Origin: Sediminicola sp. YIK13
GTDB lineage: Bacteria > Bacteroidota > Bacteroidia > Flavobacteriales > Flavobacteriaceae
Reading direction: 5' to 3'
Length of the DNA: 64,000 nt
Assembly (NCBI RefSeq): GCF_001430825.1
Contig: NZ_CP010535.1
Coordinates: forward strand, 1,034,501 to 1,098,500
In this document: one piece after another, positions 36,003 to 45,321 of the stretch
Layout of the letters: each line of letters starts with the position of its first letter
Numbering within the stretch: the stretch's first letter is position 1
Made by a program: the position numbers and the translations under genes
The notes under the pieces: generated by a model
What the model was told of the DNA's origin: nothing
What the model saw: only the letters and a program-made list of their open reading frames with translations
Databases searched by the model: none

Positions 36003-36166
36003 CATTGCCTCCTTAATAATCTTATATTCTTGTTAAAGCCCTTTATTTAACAGGGCCTGTCATTTATCTTTACCCAAAAAAATTGCAGCTGTCAAAAAAT
36101 CTTTTTAAATAATTTTTTTTGGTTATGAAAAGGATTCTAGCTTGACGGCATTACGACATTTGGCTT

Positions 36167-36958
36167 ATGCAACAAATAGAAAAAATTGAAAGGGAAATCG
36201 TTGGTTTAAGACAACAATTGGCAAATCATCAATTGTATGCAAAATTATCAGAAGTTGATGATATTAGGGTTTTCATGCAGCATCATGTATTTGCTGTTTG
36301 GGATTTCATGTCCTTGCTCAAGGCACTACAAATAAATTTGACCTGTACGAGCGTTCCATGGACCCCTAGATCTAACGCAACATTGGCAAGATTTATCAAC
36401 GAAATTGTACATGGGGAGGAAAGCGATATTGACGAACTAGGAGAGCCAAAAAGTCATTTTGACATGTATTTGGACGCCATGGATCAAATTAAGGCGGACA
36501 CTGTCAAAATTAATCGATTCATTGGGCTGATAAATGAGCACAAACAGGTTTCAGAGGCCTGTGACATTATTAATTTGGAGAGTGGGGTTCGGGAATTTAT
36601 AGAGTTCACTTTTAAAATCATCTCAACTGATAAGCCACATTTGATTGCTTCGGCCTTTACATTTGGTAGGGAAGATTTGATCCCTGATATGTTTGTTGAA
36701 ATTATAAAGAATGAAGAAAAGGGTGATGCCTCCAAATCCTACAGCAAACTTTCTTATTACCTAAAAAGGCATATAGAAATAGATGGAGATGAGCACGGTC
36801 CCTTATCCCTGAAAATGGTTTCTGAATTATGTGGTGAGGACCAAACTAAATGGGACGAGTGTCTTGTGGTTGCCAAACAAGCTTTGGAACAAAGAATAAA
36901 ATTATGGGATTTCATTACAAGACAAATTGAATCCAAAAAAATGCAATTGCAAAATTAA
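36167..36958 (+). CDS. DUF3050 family protein
   Basis: A 263-residue soluble, mainly helical protein of the DUF3050 family. The hallmark is H40-x2[14 protein letters not shown] (40-56) followed by [28 protein letters not shown] (about 64-92). Histidine and glutamate residues are spaced along helices (H39/H40, E83, E87/E88, later E-rich helices and [14 protein letters not shown] near 205-218), like haem-oxygenase-fold di-iron proteins. A metal-dependent oxidase role is therefore plausible but not shown. No signal peptide. It sits alone between the MscS-type channel and the AI-2E transporter, with no visible operon partner. The function is unknown. Confidence 0.8.
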   Translation: MQQIEKIEREIVGLRQQLANHQLYAKLSEVDDIRVFMQHHVFAVWDFMSLLKALQINLTCTSVPWTPRSNATLARFINEIVHGEESDIDELGEPKSHFDMYLDAMDQIKADTVKINRFIGLINEHKQVSEACDIINLESGVREFIEFTFKIISTDKPHLIASAFTFGREDLIPDMFVEIIKNEEKGDASKSYSKLSYYLKRHIEIDGDEHGPLSLKMVSELCGEDQTKWDECLVVAKQALEQRIKLWDFITRQIESKKMQLQN

Positions 36959-37015
36959 TTGCATTATTCTTCTTGGGGCGCGAAGCCGGGGTAAGGATTA
37001 AATAAAAATTAGAAC

Positions 37016-38089
37016 ATGAAAGATTTAAGGACAACAAATATATTATTACTGGTCATAGTAGTGCCCTTGGTTTTTTATTTGCTCAAAATATTATCATTTA
37101 TTTTTATACCGCTGGTGTCCTCTATGTTCATTGCCTTGCTCTTTTTACCATTGATGAGAGGTATGAACAAAAAAAGAATTCCAAAACCAATCAGTATTTT
37201 GGTCATTGTCTTGATCATCGCTGGGATATTTAAAATTGGAGGGGAATTAATACAGCTCACCAGTAATGAAATACTTTCTACCGAGCAATCCTTCTTAACG
37301 CAGGCAGAGGATAAATTAAATGTCATTATTGTTGATATAGAAAAATCTTCAGGTATGGAATTGGTCGAAGGCACGGATATATATGGTCAATTTCTGAATA
37401 AGGAAAGCATTATGCAAAATTTTGTGCCTACCCTTAGCTTTCTTGGAAGTACCCTTACCATGCTGCTAATGACCGTGTTTTTTGCGGTTTTATGGCTTTC
37501 GGAATCTATCAACGTTCAAAAACTTTTGAATTCTACCATTATCAAACAGAAACATGCCTCGGTCAGGACCTTTATGAAAATTGAAAATGACTTGATAAAA
37601 TTTATAAAGGTCAAGTTTTTAGTAAGCTTCTTTACCGGTGTGGGCACCGGTTTGGCCTGTTATTTTTTTGAGGTGAACTTCCCCATATTTTGGGGGCTAT
37701 TTGCCTTTCTCATCAATTTTGTACAAATGATAGGGTCCTTTGTCACTGTAGTATTATTGAGCATTTTTGCCTTTGTTGGTCTTGATTCAGTGAACATACT
37801 TCTTTTCTTTATCCTAACAATCACCGGAGTACAGGTTTTATTTGGCTCTATTTTGGAGCCAATCTTTATGGGCAAATCATTTTCCATCAATATAATAACT
37901 ATCTTGGTAATGCTCATGTTATGGGGATATATCTGGGGAGTCCCCGGTTTAATTTTAGCAATCCCCATCACGGTATTCATTAAAGTGATATTGGAACAAT
38001 TCCCTGGAACCAGGTTAATTGCCAAAATTATCTCTGGTGATGAAATTAAGGTAGATTTGGGCCTAGGCCCAATTAGAAAGGTATCTTAA
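37016..38089 (+). CDS. AI-2E family transporter (PerM/TqsA-like)
   Basis: A 357-residue polytopic membrane protein of the AI-2E transporter (UPF0118/PerM) family. The N-terminal helices are about 8-45 and 58-80, then a soluble stretch (80-140), then a cluster of C-terminal helices. Family features include the loop-helix EPIFMGKSFSINIITILVMLMLWGYIWGVPGLILAIPI. Members export small molecules such as autoinducer-2, or work as Na+/H+ antiporters; the substrate here is unknown. It begins 57 bp after the DUF3050 gene. Confidence 0.85.
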   Translation: MKDLRTTNILLLVIVVPLVFYLLKILSFIFIPLVSSMFIALLFLPLMRGMNKKRIPKPISILVIVLIIAGIFKIGGELIQLTSNEILSTEQSFLTQAEDKLNVIIVDIEKSSGMELVEGTDIYGQFLNKESIMQNFVPTLSFLGSTLTMLLMTVFFAVLWLSESINVQKLLNSTIIKQKHASVRTFMKIENDLIKFIKVKFLVSFFTGVGTGLACYFFEVNFPIFWGLFAFLINFVQMIGSFVTVVLLSIFAFVGLDSVNILLFFILTITGVQVLFGSILEPIFMGKSFSINIITILVMLMLWGYIWGVPGLILAIPITVFIKVILEQFPGTRLIAKIISGDEIKVDLGLGPIRKVS

Positions 38090-38132
38090 TATCCTTAACT
38101 GGAATAGTTTCCGGAACTAAAACATATCTCAA

Positions 38133-38822
38133 ATGTGGTTTCCAAAATTTACCCTTATTACCCTACTCCTAACTATACTCATGACCGGAACTTTAGCTGC
38201 CCAAGATTGGGCGAATTTAAATAAGTATAAGCATGCCAATTTAGCCTTGGAAAAAGAGGTGATTTCAGAGGACCGTATTGTTTTTATGGGTAATTCCATT
38301 ACCGAAGGTTGGATCGATCACAACCCGGAATTTTTTAAAAAAAAGGGATATTTCAACAGAGGTATCAGCGGCCAGACAACCCCACAAATGTTGCTTCGCT
38401 TCAGGCAGGATGTTCTGGACTTAAAGCCTAAAGTGGTAGTACTGTTGGCAGGTATTAATGATATTGCAGGGAATACCGGACCATCCACCCAGAAAATGAT
38501 CGTTGACAATATATTTTCAATGGTAGAATTGGCAAAAGCACATGGCATTAAAGTAGTTTTATCCTCCGTATTACCAGCATCCGATTTTCCTTGGGCCCCA
38601 GGTCTAGAGCCTTCCATGAAAGTTATTGCATTGAATACAGCGCTAAAGCAATATGCAGAAATCAACGGCCATGTTTATTTAGACTATTTTTCAAATATGG
38701 TAGATTCTAATAATGGCTTGCAGGAGAGGTACACATACGATGGGATTCATCCAAATGCCTTTGGGTATCAAATTATGGGACCTCTTGCCAAAGCTGCTAT
38801 TCAAAAGGCAATGGACCTGTAA
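38133..38822 (+). CDS. Secreted SGNH/GDSL hydrolase
   Basis: A 229-residue exported esterase/acylhydrolase. The signal peptide is about 1-24 (ending TLAAQD). The four SGNH blocks are complete: S55 in FMGNSITEG, G79 in RGISGQT, N109 in LLAGINDIAG, and D203 with H206 in YDGIHPNAFGY. Such enzymes hydrolyse esters, and in Bacteroidota often acetyl groups on polysaccharides. The proline-rich stretch ASDFPWAPGLEP (149-160) is also common in them. No carbohydrate-active neighbours are visible, so the substrate stays open. It follows the AI-2E gene by 43 bp. Confidence 0.9.
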   Translation: MWFPKFTLITLLLTILMTGTLAAQDWANLNKYKHANLALEKEVISEDRIVFMGNSITEGWIDHNPEFFKKKGYFNRGISGQTTPQMLLRFRQDVLDLKPKVVVLLAGINDIAGNTGPSTQKMIVDNIFSMVELAKAHGIKVVLSSVLPASDFPWAPGLEPSMKVIALNTALKQYAEINGHVYLDYFSNMVDSNNGLQERYTYDGIHPNAFGYQIMGPLAKAAIQKAMDL

Positions 38823-38986
38823 TTTTTGTGCCCTGCGAAAAGTTGAGTCCTGGTCTGTCGTACATTAATATGGTTCCTATACATTTAGAATTAGCATATA
38901 ATCACTGGCCTTAACGATACCAAATGATTTTTTTTCAAATCATAATTAATCGATACCTTTAAAACTCTAATTAGTAGTTGTTAAAA

Positions 38987-40507
38987 ATGAAAGAAATTGA
39001 AAATATTGAGCTTAAATATTTAAGCATAGATGATTACCAAGAGCTTAAAAATGCAATGATAGCCTCCTATACCAATTTTCCAAATTCGTACTGGAGGGAA
39101 CATCAAATTGATACCTTGATCAAAAAATTTCCTGAGGGCCAAGTGGTCCTTAAGATCAACAATCAGATTGTAGGTTGTGCCCTCTCCATAATTGTGGATT
39201 ATGATAAATTTGATGACCAGCATACCTATCAGGAGATTACGGGGGATTATATGTTTTCGACCCATAGCCCAGATGGAGATGTCCTTTACGGTATCGACGT
39301 CTTCATAAAACCAGAATTCAGGGGGATGAGATTGGGTAGAAGACTCTATGATTACAGAAAGGAATTATGCGAAAGACTTAATTTAAAAGGAGTTGCCTTT
39401 GGAGGTAGAATCCCAAATTACCATAAATATGCCGATAAAATAACACCTAAGGATTATATAGCCAAGGTAAAGAGAAAAGAGATCAATGATCCGGTCCTCA
39501 ATTTTCAAATGGCCAATGATTTCCATCCCGAAAAATTATTAAAAGGGTATCAAGAGGGTGATGAAGCCTCCGGTGAGTATGCTGTATTATTGAAATGGGA
39601 CAACATTTACTATACAAAACCCCAAAAGAAAGCCGAGACTACTAAAACATTGATCAGACTAGGCTTAATTCAATGGCAAATGCGTCCTTATAAAAATTTA
39701 GAGGAACTGATGCAGCAAGTTGAGTATTTCGTTGATGCGGTTTCTGGATATAGATCAGATTTTGCCCTATTCCCGGAGTTTTTCAATGCTCCATTGATGG
39801 CTGAAAACAACCATCTTTCGGAACCTGCAGCAATCAGGGAGCTGGCCAAACATACAGAAGCTATTGTAGAACAGTTTACCAAATTGTCTATCAGCTATAA
39901 CATCAATATTATTTCTGGAAGTATGCCGGAAATAATTGATGGCCGACTTTATAATGTTGGGTATTTGTGTAAGCGTGATGGTACAAGGGAACGCTATGAA
40001 AAATTACATGTTACGCCCGATGAAGCCAAAGTTTGGGGCCTACAAGGTGGGAGCCAATTAAAAACATTCGATACCGATTGCGGTAAAATTGGAATCCTGA
40101 TCTGCTATGATTCCGAGTTTCCTGAGCTTAGCAGAATATTGGCCGATGATGGAATGGATATCTTATTTGTTCCTTATTTGACAGATACACAAAATGGTTT
40201 CTCAAGAGTGCGGAACTGTGCTCAGGCAAGGGCGATTGAAAATGAATGCTATGTTGCCATTGCAGGGAGTGTAGGAAACCTTCCCAAGGTACACAATATG
40301 GATATCCAATATGCACAATCAATGGTCTTTACACCTTGCGACTTTTCGTTTCCTGCGAACGGTATTAAAGCTGAGGCCACACCAAATACGGAAATGATCT
40401 TGATTGTTGATGTAGATGTGGAATTGCTTCGCGAATTGAATCAATTTGGTGCTGTAAAGAATTTAAGGGATAGAAGAAAAGACCTTTTTGAATTGAAAAA
40501 ACTTTAG
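38987..40507 (+). CDS. GNAT acetyltransferase fused to a nitrilase-family amidohydrolase
   Basis: The 506-residue two-domain protein starts at ATG 38987. The first domain (about 8-205) is a GNAT N-acetyltransferase with the acetyl-CoA loop FRGMRLGRRL (111-120). The second (about 222-506) is a carbon-nitrogen hydrolase with the complete Glu-Lys-Cys triad: E264 in ALFPEFFNAP, K339 in YEKLHVTP and C373 in ILICYDSEFPE. The same fusion is known across bacteria, but its substrate is not established. Both active sites look intact, so it may act on an amine and its amide in sequence. It has no operon partner. Confidence 0.92.
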   Translation: MKEIENIELKYLSIDDYQELKNAMIASYTNFPNSYWREHQIDTLIKKFPEGQVVLKINNQIVGCALSIIVDYDKFDDQHTYQEITGDYMFSTHSPDGDVLYGIDVFIKPEFRGMRLGRRLYDYRKELCERLNLKGVAFGGRIPNYHKYADKITPKDYIAKVKRKEINDPVLNFQMANDFHPEKLLKGYQEGDEASGEYAVLLKWDNIYYTKPQKKAETTKTLIRLGLIQWQMRPYKNLEELMQQVEYFVDAVSGYRSDFALFPEFFNAPLMAENNHLSEPAAIRELAKHTEAIVEQFTKLSISYNINIISGSMPEIIDGRLYNVGYLCKRDGTRERYEKLHVTPDEAKVWGLQGGSQLKTFDTDCGKIGILICYDSEFPELSRILADDGMDILFVPYLTDTQNGFSRVRNCAQARAIENECYVAIAGSVGNLPKVHNMDIQYAQSMVFTPCDFSFPANGIKAEATPNTEMILIVDVDVELLRELNQFGAVKNLRDRRKDLFELKKL

Positions 40508-40657
40508 GAATAATCCTTGAATACAATATAGGTCCAAGTCATGGTAAAGAAGAAATTCAACCAATGATTTGGATTTTTTTTTGAGCTTCAGCCAACTTTT
40601 TTATTCTCAGGCAGGTTCAAACTTTCCCAATCTCTTTATTTTAATACCTTGTACCCT

Positions 40658-41665
40658 ATGCAAGAAACATTGGTCAGTATATTGATCCCTTTCAAGAATA
40701 CGTCAAAATTCCTACCTGAGTGCATGGAGTCTATTAGGGAACAAACCTATAAGAACTGGGAGGTTATTGCCATAGACGATCATTCCTCGGATGATAGCGT
40801 ATCCATTATGAGGCAATTTGCCAAAGAAGACCCTCGGATCCATGTATTTAAAAATGAAGGCTCTGGCATTATTGAGGCTTTAAGAATGGGGTATTCACTT
40901 TGTAAAGGAAATTATATTACCAGAATGGATTCAGATGATATAATGGCACCAAAAAAGATCCAGCTTTTACAGCAAGCCTTGAAATTTAAGGGTAAAGGCC
41001 ATCTGGCGATTGGAAAAGTAAAATATTTTTGCGAAGGAGGGATCGGCGACGGATATTTAAAATATGAAAAATGGCTGAACAGACTAACCCATTCAGGTAC
41101 CAATTTCAATGAGATATACAAGGAATGCCCAATTCCGTCTCCTTGCTGGATGGTGTATAAGTCGGACTTGGATAAATGCGATTCTTTTCAACCCAACCGC
41201 TACCCTGAGGATTATGATTTGGCCTTTAGATTCTTTGAAAATGGATTAAAATGTATCCCTTCCGATGAAGTCTTACATCTTTGGAGAGACTATGAAAATA
41301 GAACTTCAAGAACTAGCGAGCATTATGCGCAAAATTATTTTTTGGAAATAAAACTCCATTATTTTCTAAAATTAGACCATCAAGAGTCCCGCCAGCTCGT
41401 GGTGTGGGGAGCAGGAAAAAAAGGAAAAGCTCTTGCACAAAATTTATTGAAGATGAAGGTCGACTTTTATTGGATCTGTAACAATCCAAAAAAAATTGGC
41501 AAAGAAATTTATGGTAAGGAATTACTTCATTTTAGCGAATTAAAACATTTTCAACAACCGCAAATCTTAATTACAGTGGCCAATAGCGAGGCACAGAGTT
41601 TTATCAGGGACCATCTCAATGGATTGCAAATGAACGCCCCACAGGATTCTTATTTTTTTTGTTGA
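40658..41665 (+). CDS. Family 2 glycosyltransferase with a C-terminal Rossmann-like domain
   Basis: A 335-residue protein starting at ATG 40658 (a TTG three codons upstream is less likely). The N-terminal GT-A domain (1-210) has VSILIPFKNTSKFLPECM, the sugar-nucleotide aspartates D40-D41, and the metal-binding D91-x-D93-D94 (RMDSDD). The last 90 residues form a separate domain beginning LVVWGAGKKGKALAQNLL, a nucleotide-binding Rossmann start (GAGKKG 251-256). This tandem arrangement appears in some envelope glycosyltransferases. The donor and acceptor are unknown. It is a single gene, not next to other polysaccharide genes. Confidence 0.85.
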   Translation: MQETLVSILIPFKNTSKFLPECMESIREQTYKNWEVIAIDDHSSDDSVSIMRQFAKEDPRIHVFKNEGSGIIEALRMGYSLCKGNYITRMDSDDIMAPKKIQLLQQALKFKGKGHLAIGKVKYFCEGGIGDGYLKYEKWLNRLTHSGTNFNEIYKECPIPSPCWMVYKSDLDKCDSFQPNRYPEDYDLAFRFFENGLKCIPSDEVLHLWRDYENRTSRTSEHYAQNYFLEIKLHYFLKLDHQESRQLVVWGAGKKGKALAQNLLKMKVDFYWICNNPKKIGKEIYGKELLHFSELKHFQQPQILITVANSEAQSFIRDHLNGLQMNAPQDSYFFC

Positions 41666-41796
41666 GCATTCGCAGAATTATGACGCTCTTGCAACATTCT
41701 TCATTTAATTGAAAAATATTAATTGTAATGTGAAGCCCTAATTTAAAATTGCCAAATTAATGCCTCTTTGGATTCAAGGGAGTGGGTGTTTTTATT

Positions 41797-41804
41797 TATA
41801 TTTG
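41797..41804 (+). promoter_or_regulatory. -7 promoter element of the BatA-dihydroorotase-like operon
   Basis: TATATTTG matches TAnnTTTG, 17 bp before the ATG at 41822. TTTG at 41767-41770 gives a 26-bp spacer, rather long. The position rules out the longer reading from 41768. Confidence 0.5.
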
Positions 41805-41821
41805 GAAAACTAAACTTAGGA

Positions 41822-43741
41822 ATGCAGTTTAAACATCCGGAACTACTTTGGGCTTTATTACTCCTACTCATTCCCATTATTGTACATCTTTTTCAGCTTA
41901 GAAGATTTAAAAAAACACCCTTTACCAATGTACGGTTATTGCAAAAGGTGGTATCCCAATCAAGAAAAAGCAGTACCCTGAAAAAGTGGCTGCTTTTAAC
42001 CACCAGATTGCTACTATTAACCGCTTTGATCATTGCCTTTGCACAACCCTTCCTTTCCAATGAATCAGCGCTTCAAGAAAAGGAAACGGTCATTTATTTG
42101 GACAACTCCTTCAGCCTTCAGGCCAAAGAGGACAATGAAACCCTGTTAAATAAAGGCATTCAACAATTAATAAAGTCCTTGCCAAGAGAAAAATCCTTTA
42201 CGCTATTCACCAATGATAGAGTTTATAGAAATAGTAAACTAAAGGATATCCAAAACGAATTATTGGGCCTTGAACATTCTACGAACCAACTACAGATAAA
42301 CGATATCTATCTAAAAGGGTCCACTTATTTTGATGCGGCTAAACCTTCTGTAAAAAATTTGATTGTCATATCTGATTTTCAAGAACGAATGGCTTCAAAG
42401 TTTATAGACACTTCAAATTATTATCAGAGACATCTTGTGCAATTAAAATCCGGGAACTTGGAGAATGTGTCCTTAGATTCAATTTACGTATCTTCTAGTT
42501 CCCCAGACAACATAGAATTGGAAGTCCTAGTATCCACTAATACAGACCTTTCGGACACCCCAGTCTCTTTGTTTAATTCTGAAAAATTAATTGCAAAGAC
42601 CTCCGCCCAATTTGTCAATAGGAGGGCTACTGTTTCATTCACCATTCCCTATAATTCGGAAATAAATGGATCCTTGGAAATTTCAGATTCAGGGCTTAGC
42701 TATGATAATGTGATGTTTTTTAACATGGCGCCGAAAGAAAAAATCAAGGTTCTATGTATTAATCAGGTCGACGATAATTTCTTGTCAAGGATTTTTACAG
42801 ATGACGAATTTAATTATTCCAGCTCAGCATTGAATGAAATGGATTATAGTGCTATAGACAAGCAAAATATCATCATTTTGAACGAATTGGATGCAATACC
42901 TATCTCCTTGGTGGCAGTATTGCAAAAATTCAAAGAAAATGGGGGTAACATACTGGTCATACCATCAGAAAACTCTGAAACAGCCTCTTATAACGCCTTA
43001 TTAAATGGCTTTTATAAAACAGCATTTTCCCAGAAAATAATCGGAGAAAACAACATAGTGAACATTAATTTTTCCCACCCACTTTATGAAAATGTGTTCG
43101 ACAAAAAGGTGGTGAACTTTCAATTTCCAAAGGTTACGGAATTTTATACGGTTACCTCCGATGCACCACATATGCTTGCCTTGGAAAATGGGGCTCCATT
43201 TTTACTAGGGTTAAACGGTTTCTATTTGTTTACTTCCCCCCTATCCGAAGGTATTTCCAATTTCAAAAACTCTCCCTTAATTGTTCCAACATTGTACACC
43301 ATGGGAATAAATAGCCTGAAAATGGCAGATTTATATGAAATATTGGGAAAAACCATAACTGTGGACCTGGCAGTAAGTTTAGGAAAGGATCAGATTATAA
43401 AACTAACCCAAAACGGGTACGAGGTTATCCCAGAACAGAAATCCTACACCAATAAAACTACCTTAAAATTTGGTAGTGTTCCCTCTAAAGATGGACTATA
43501 TTCTATCAAAGAAAAAAATAGGACCATAAGAAATATCAGTTTTAATTATCCTAGGAGCGAAAGTGAGCTTAGGTTTATGGAGTTGGACAACTTATCCTCA
43601 ACTTCCTCCTCAGACTCCATAAATTCGGTGTTCGAATCGCTTGAAAAAGAGAATCGCATAACGGAGCTTTGGAAATGGTTTATTATTTTTGCGCTACTAT
43701 TTCTGTTGGTCGAGGTTCTTATCCAAAAAATTTTTAAATGA
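41822..43741 (+). CDS. BatA-domain membrane protein with von Willebrand A-like region
   Basis: A 639-residue protein. It starts with the BatA (TIGR02226) N-terminus MQFKHPELLWALLLLLIPIIVHL and a second helix near 57-77 after the conserved RRFKKTPFTNVRLLQK. A region from about 88 (ETVIYLDNSFSLQA) resembles a vWA-like fold with a DxS-type start. One membrane helix closes the protein (about 615-635, LWKWFIIFALLFLLVEVLIQ), leaving some 500 residues outside the membrane. BatA proteins belong to the aerotolerance-type complexes, but MoxR and other Bat genes are absent here. It overlaps the dihydroorotase-like gene by 4 bp. The function is unknown. Confidence 0.82.
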   Translation: MQFKHPELLWALLLLLIPIIVHLFQLRRFKKTPFTNVRLLQKVVSQSRKSSTLKKWLLLTTRLLLLTALIIAFAQPFLSNESALQEKETVIYLDNSFSLQAKEDNETLLNKGIQQLIKSLPREKSFTLFTNDRVYRNSKLKDIQNELLGLEHSTNQLQINDIYLKGSTYFDAAKPSVKNLIVISDFQERMASKFIDTSNYYQRHLVQLKSGNLENVSLDSIYVSSSSPDNIELEVLVSTNTDLSDTPVSLFNSEKLIAKTSAQFVNRRATVSFTIPYNSEINGSLEISDSGLSYDNVMFFNMAPKEKIKVLCINQVDDNFLSRIFTDDEFNYSSSALNEMDYSAIDKQNIIILNELDAIPISLVAVLQKFKENGGNILVIPSENSETASYNALLNGFYKTAFSQKIIGENNIVNINFSHPLYENVFDKKVVNFQFPKVTEFYTVTSDAPHMLALENGAPFLLGLNGFYLFTSPLSEGISNFKNSPLIVPTLYTMGINSLKMADLYEILGKTITVDLAVSLGKDQIIKLTQNGYEVIPEQKSYTNKTTLKFGSVPSKDGLYSIKEKNRTIRNISFNYPRSESELRFMELDNLSSTSSSDSINSVFESLEKENRITELWKWFIIFALLFLLVEVLIQKIFK

Positions 43742-44988
43742 ACATACTTTTAAAATCCGTCAAAATATTCGATACCAACAATAAGGACCTTCATTTAAAA
43801 CGTCGGGATATCCTTATCAAAAATGGTATCATTGATAAAATAGCCGTTAAAATAGAAGCTCCTTCCAAGACCAAGGTCATAGAGCATTCTAATTTACATG
43901 TTTCCGTGGGTTGGTTTGATAGTAGTATTAGTTTTGGAGAACCAGGCTTTGAAGAACGTGAGACCATAACAAACGGACTGCAAACTGCTGCCAAAAGCGG
44001 ATTTACGGATATCGTACTGAACCCTACCTCCTACCCAATTCCCGACTCAAGTTCTGATATTGTTTTTCTCAAAAATGCTGCCAAAGGTCATGCCACAAAC
44101 ATGTATCCTTTAGGATGTTTAACCGTTAAAGGGGAAGGGAATGATCTGGCAGAACTTTATGACATGAAAAATGCTGGAGCGGTAGGCTATTATGATTTTA
44201 AACATGCCATAGAAAATTCCAACTTACTAAAAATTGCTCTGCAATATGCCCAGAATTTCAATGGTCTGGTCATGTCCTTTCCTTTAGATTTTAAAATAGC
44301 AGGGAAAGGCCTTGTAAATGAAGGTGAAGTCTCCACAAAATTGGGATTAAAGGGAATACCATCATTGGCAGAAGAATTACAAATTGCAAGAGACCTGTTC
44401 ATTCTAGAATATACAGGGGGTAAATTGCACATACCAACTATCTCTACTGCTGGCTCTGTTAGACTTATTGCAGAAGCGAAAAAGAAAGGATTGGATGTAA
44501 GCTGTAGTGTAGCGATCCACAACTTGTTTTTTACAGATGAACATTTGGTGGAATTTGATACCCATTACAAAATCATGCCCCCATTAAGGACCAAAAGTGA
44601 TGTAAAAGCATTGCTAAAAGGACTTAAAGATGGCACTATAGATACCGTTACCTCCGATCATATCCCCATGGATATAGAACAAAAAAGAGTTGAATTTGAC
44701 AATGCCGCAAGCGGTAGTATAGGTCTAGAAAGTGCCTTTGGTGGACTAAACAAAATTATGGATCTGGAATTGACCATTGCCCTATTGACAAAAGGCAGGG
44801 AGCGTTTTGGTCTGGTGACTCCAGTTATAAAAGAAGGTGAACTAGCTTCTTTGACTATTTTTGATCCTGAACTGGAATATACATTTGACACCAAAAACAT
44901 TTTATCTACCTCCAAAAACAGTATGTTCTTAGGAGCTAAGCTTAAAGGCAAGGCCTTAGGGATTATAGCAAACGGACAGATTATATAA
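43738..44988 (+). CDS. Dihydroorotase-like protein lacking metal-binding residues
   Basis: A 416-residue protein with the cyclic amidohydrolase fold of dihydroorotases (VGWFDSSISFGEPGFEERE at 57-75; HIPTISTAGS at 231-240; VTSDHIPMD from 304). The normal first metal motif D-x-H-x-H reads D61-S62-S63-I64-S65, so both histidines are replaced by serine. The later histidine ligands are also missing at VMSFPLD (about 178-184) and at T234 in HIPTIS. Only the D307 equivalent remains. It is therefore probably not a catalytic dihydroorotase, comparable to the inactive PyrC' subunits that scaffold aspartate transcarbamoylase. Coupled by ATGA to the BatA-domain gene. Confidence 0.82.
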   Translation: MNILLKSVKIFDTNNKDLHLKRRDILIKNGIIDKIAVKIEAPSKTKVIEHSNLHVSVGWFDSSISFGEPGFEERETITNGLQTAAKSGFTDIVLNPTSYPIPDSSSDIVFLKNAAKGHATNMYPLGCLTVKGEGNDLAELYDMKNAGAVGYYDFKHAIENSNLLKIALQYAQNFNGLVMSFPLDFKIAGKGLVNEGEVSTKLGLKGIPSLAEELQIARDLFILEYTGGKLHIPTISTAGSVRLIAEAKKKGLDVSCSVAIHNLFFTDEHLVEFDTHYKIMPPLRTKSDVKALLKGLKDGTIDTVTSDHIPMDIEQKRVEFDNAASGSIGLESAFGGLNKIMDLELTIALLTKGRERFGLVTPVIKEGELASLTIFDPELEYTFDTKNILSTSKNSMFLGAKLKGKALGIIANGQII

Positions 44989-44996
44989 TATTTTAG

Positions 44997-45320
44997 ATGG
45001 AGCATATGGAAAAGGGAAGGACCACCGCGATAGTAGCTTACTTTACCCTGGTTGGGGCATTGATAGCAATAACCATGAACATGGAGCCGAAAAATGATTT
45101 TGCACGTTTCCATACACGGCAGGCCTTTGGCTTACATTTATTTTTTCTCGGATTTGCCCTATTTTTAAGTCAGTGGTTCAATGCATATGCCTGGTACGGA
45201 CTTTATATTTCATATTTAATTTTATGGGGATATGGTTTCATAGGAGCTATTTCGGGTAAAAAACAGATTGTTCCCTTAGTTGGTGAATATTTTCAAAAAT
45301 GGTTTACATTCATTCAATAG
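44997..45320 (+). CDS. Small membrane protein, DUF4870/Tic20-like
   Basis: A 107-residue protein with three membrane helices (about 9-27, 43-60 and 63-88) and the conserved NDFARFHTRQAFGLHLFF, which is like DUF4870/Tic20-type proteins. The FHxRQA motif is typical of this group. Its function is unknown. It starts 8 bp after the dihydroorotase-like gene and ends one base before the start of the esterase gene, so it is part of the same operon. A second in-frame Met codon (45006) is an alternative start. Confidence 0.75.
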   Translation: MEHMEKGRTTAIVAYFTLVGALIAITMNMEPKNDFARFHTRQAFGLHLFFLGFALFLSQWFNAYAWYGLYISYLILWGYGFIGAISGKKQIVPLVGEYFQKWFTFIQ

Positions 45321-45321
45321 C

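Noticed and set aside
36028-36060. GCCCT/AGGGC hairpin after the MscS-type gene as a terminator
   Set aside because: Only five pairs with a nine-base loop and no T-run.
38924-38943. Hairpin ATGATTT/AAATCAT after the SGNH hydrolase gene as a terminator
   Set aside because: The T-run is in the loop rather than after the stem, and the stem is AT-rich and weak.
43738-44988. Annotation as functional dihydroorotase pyrC
   Set aside because: The metal-binding histidines are replaced by serine and threonine, so the catalytic call is not supported.
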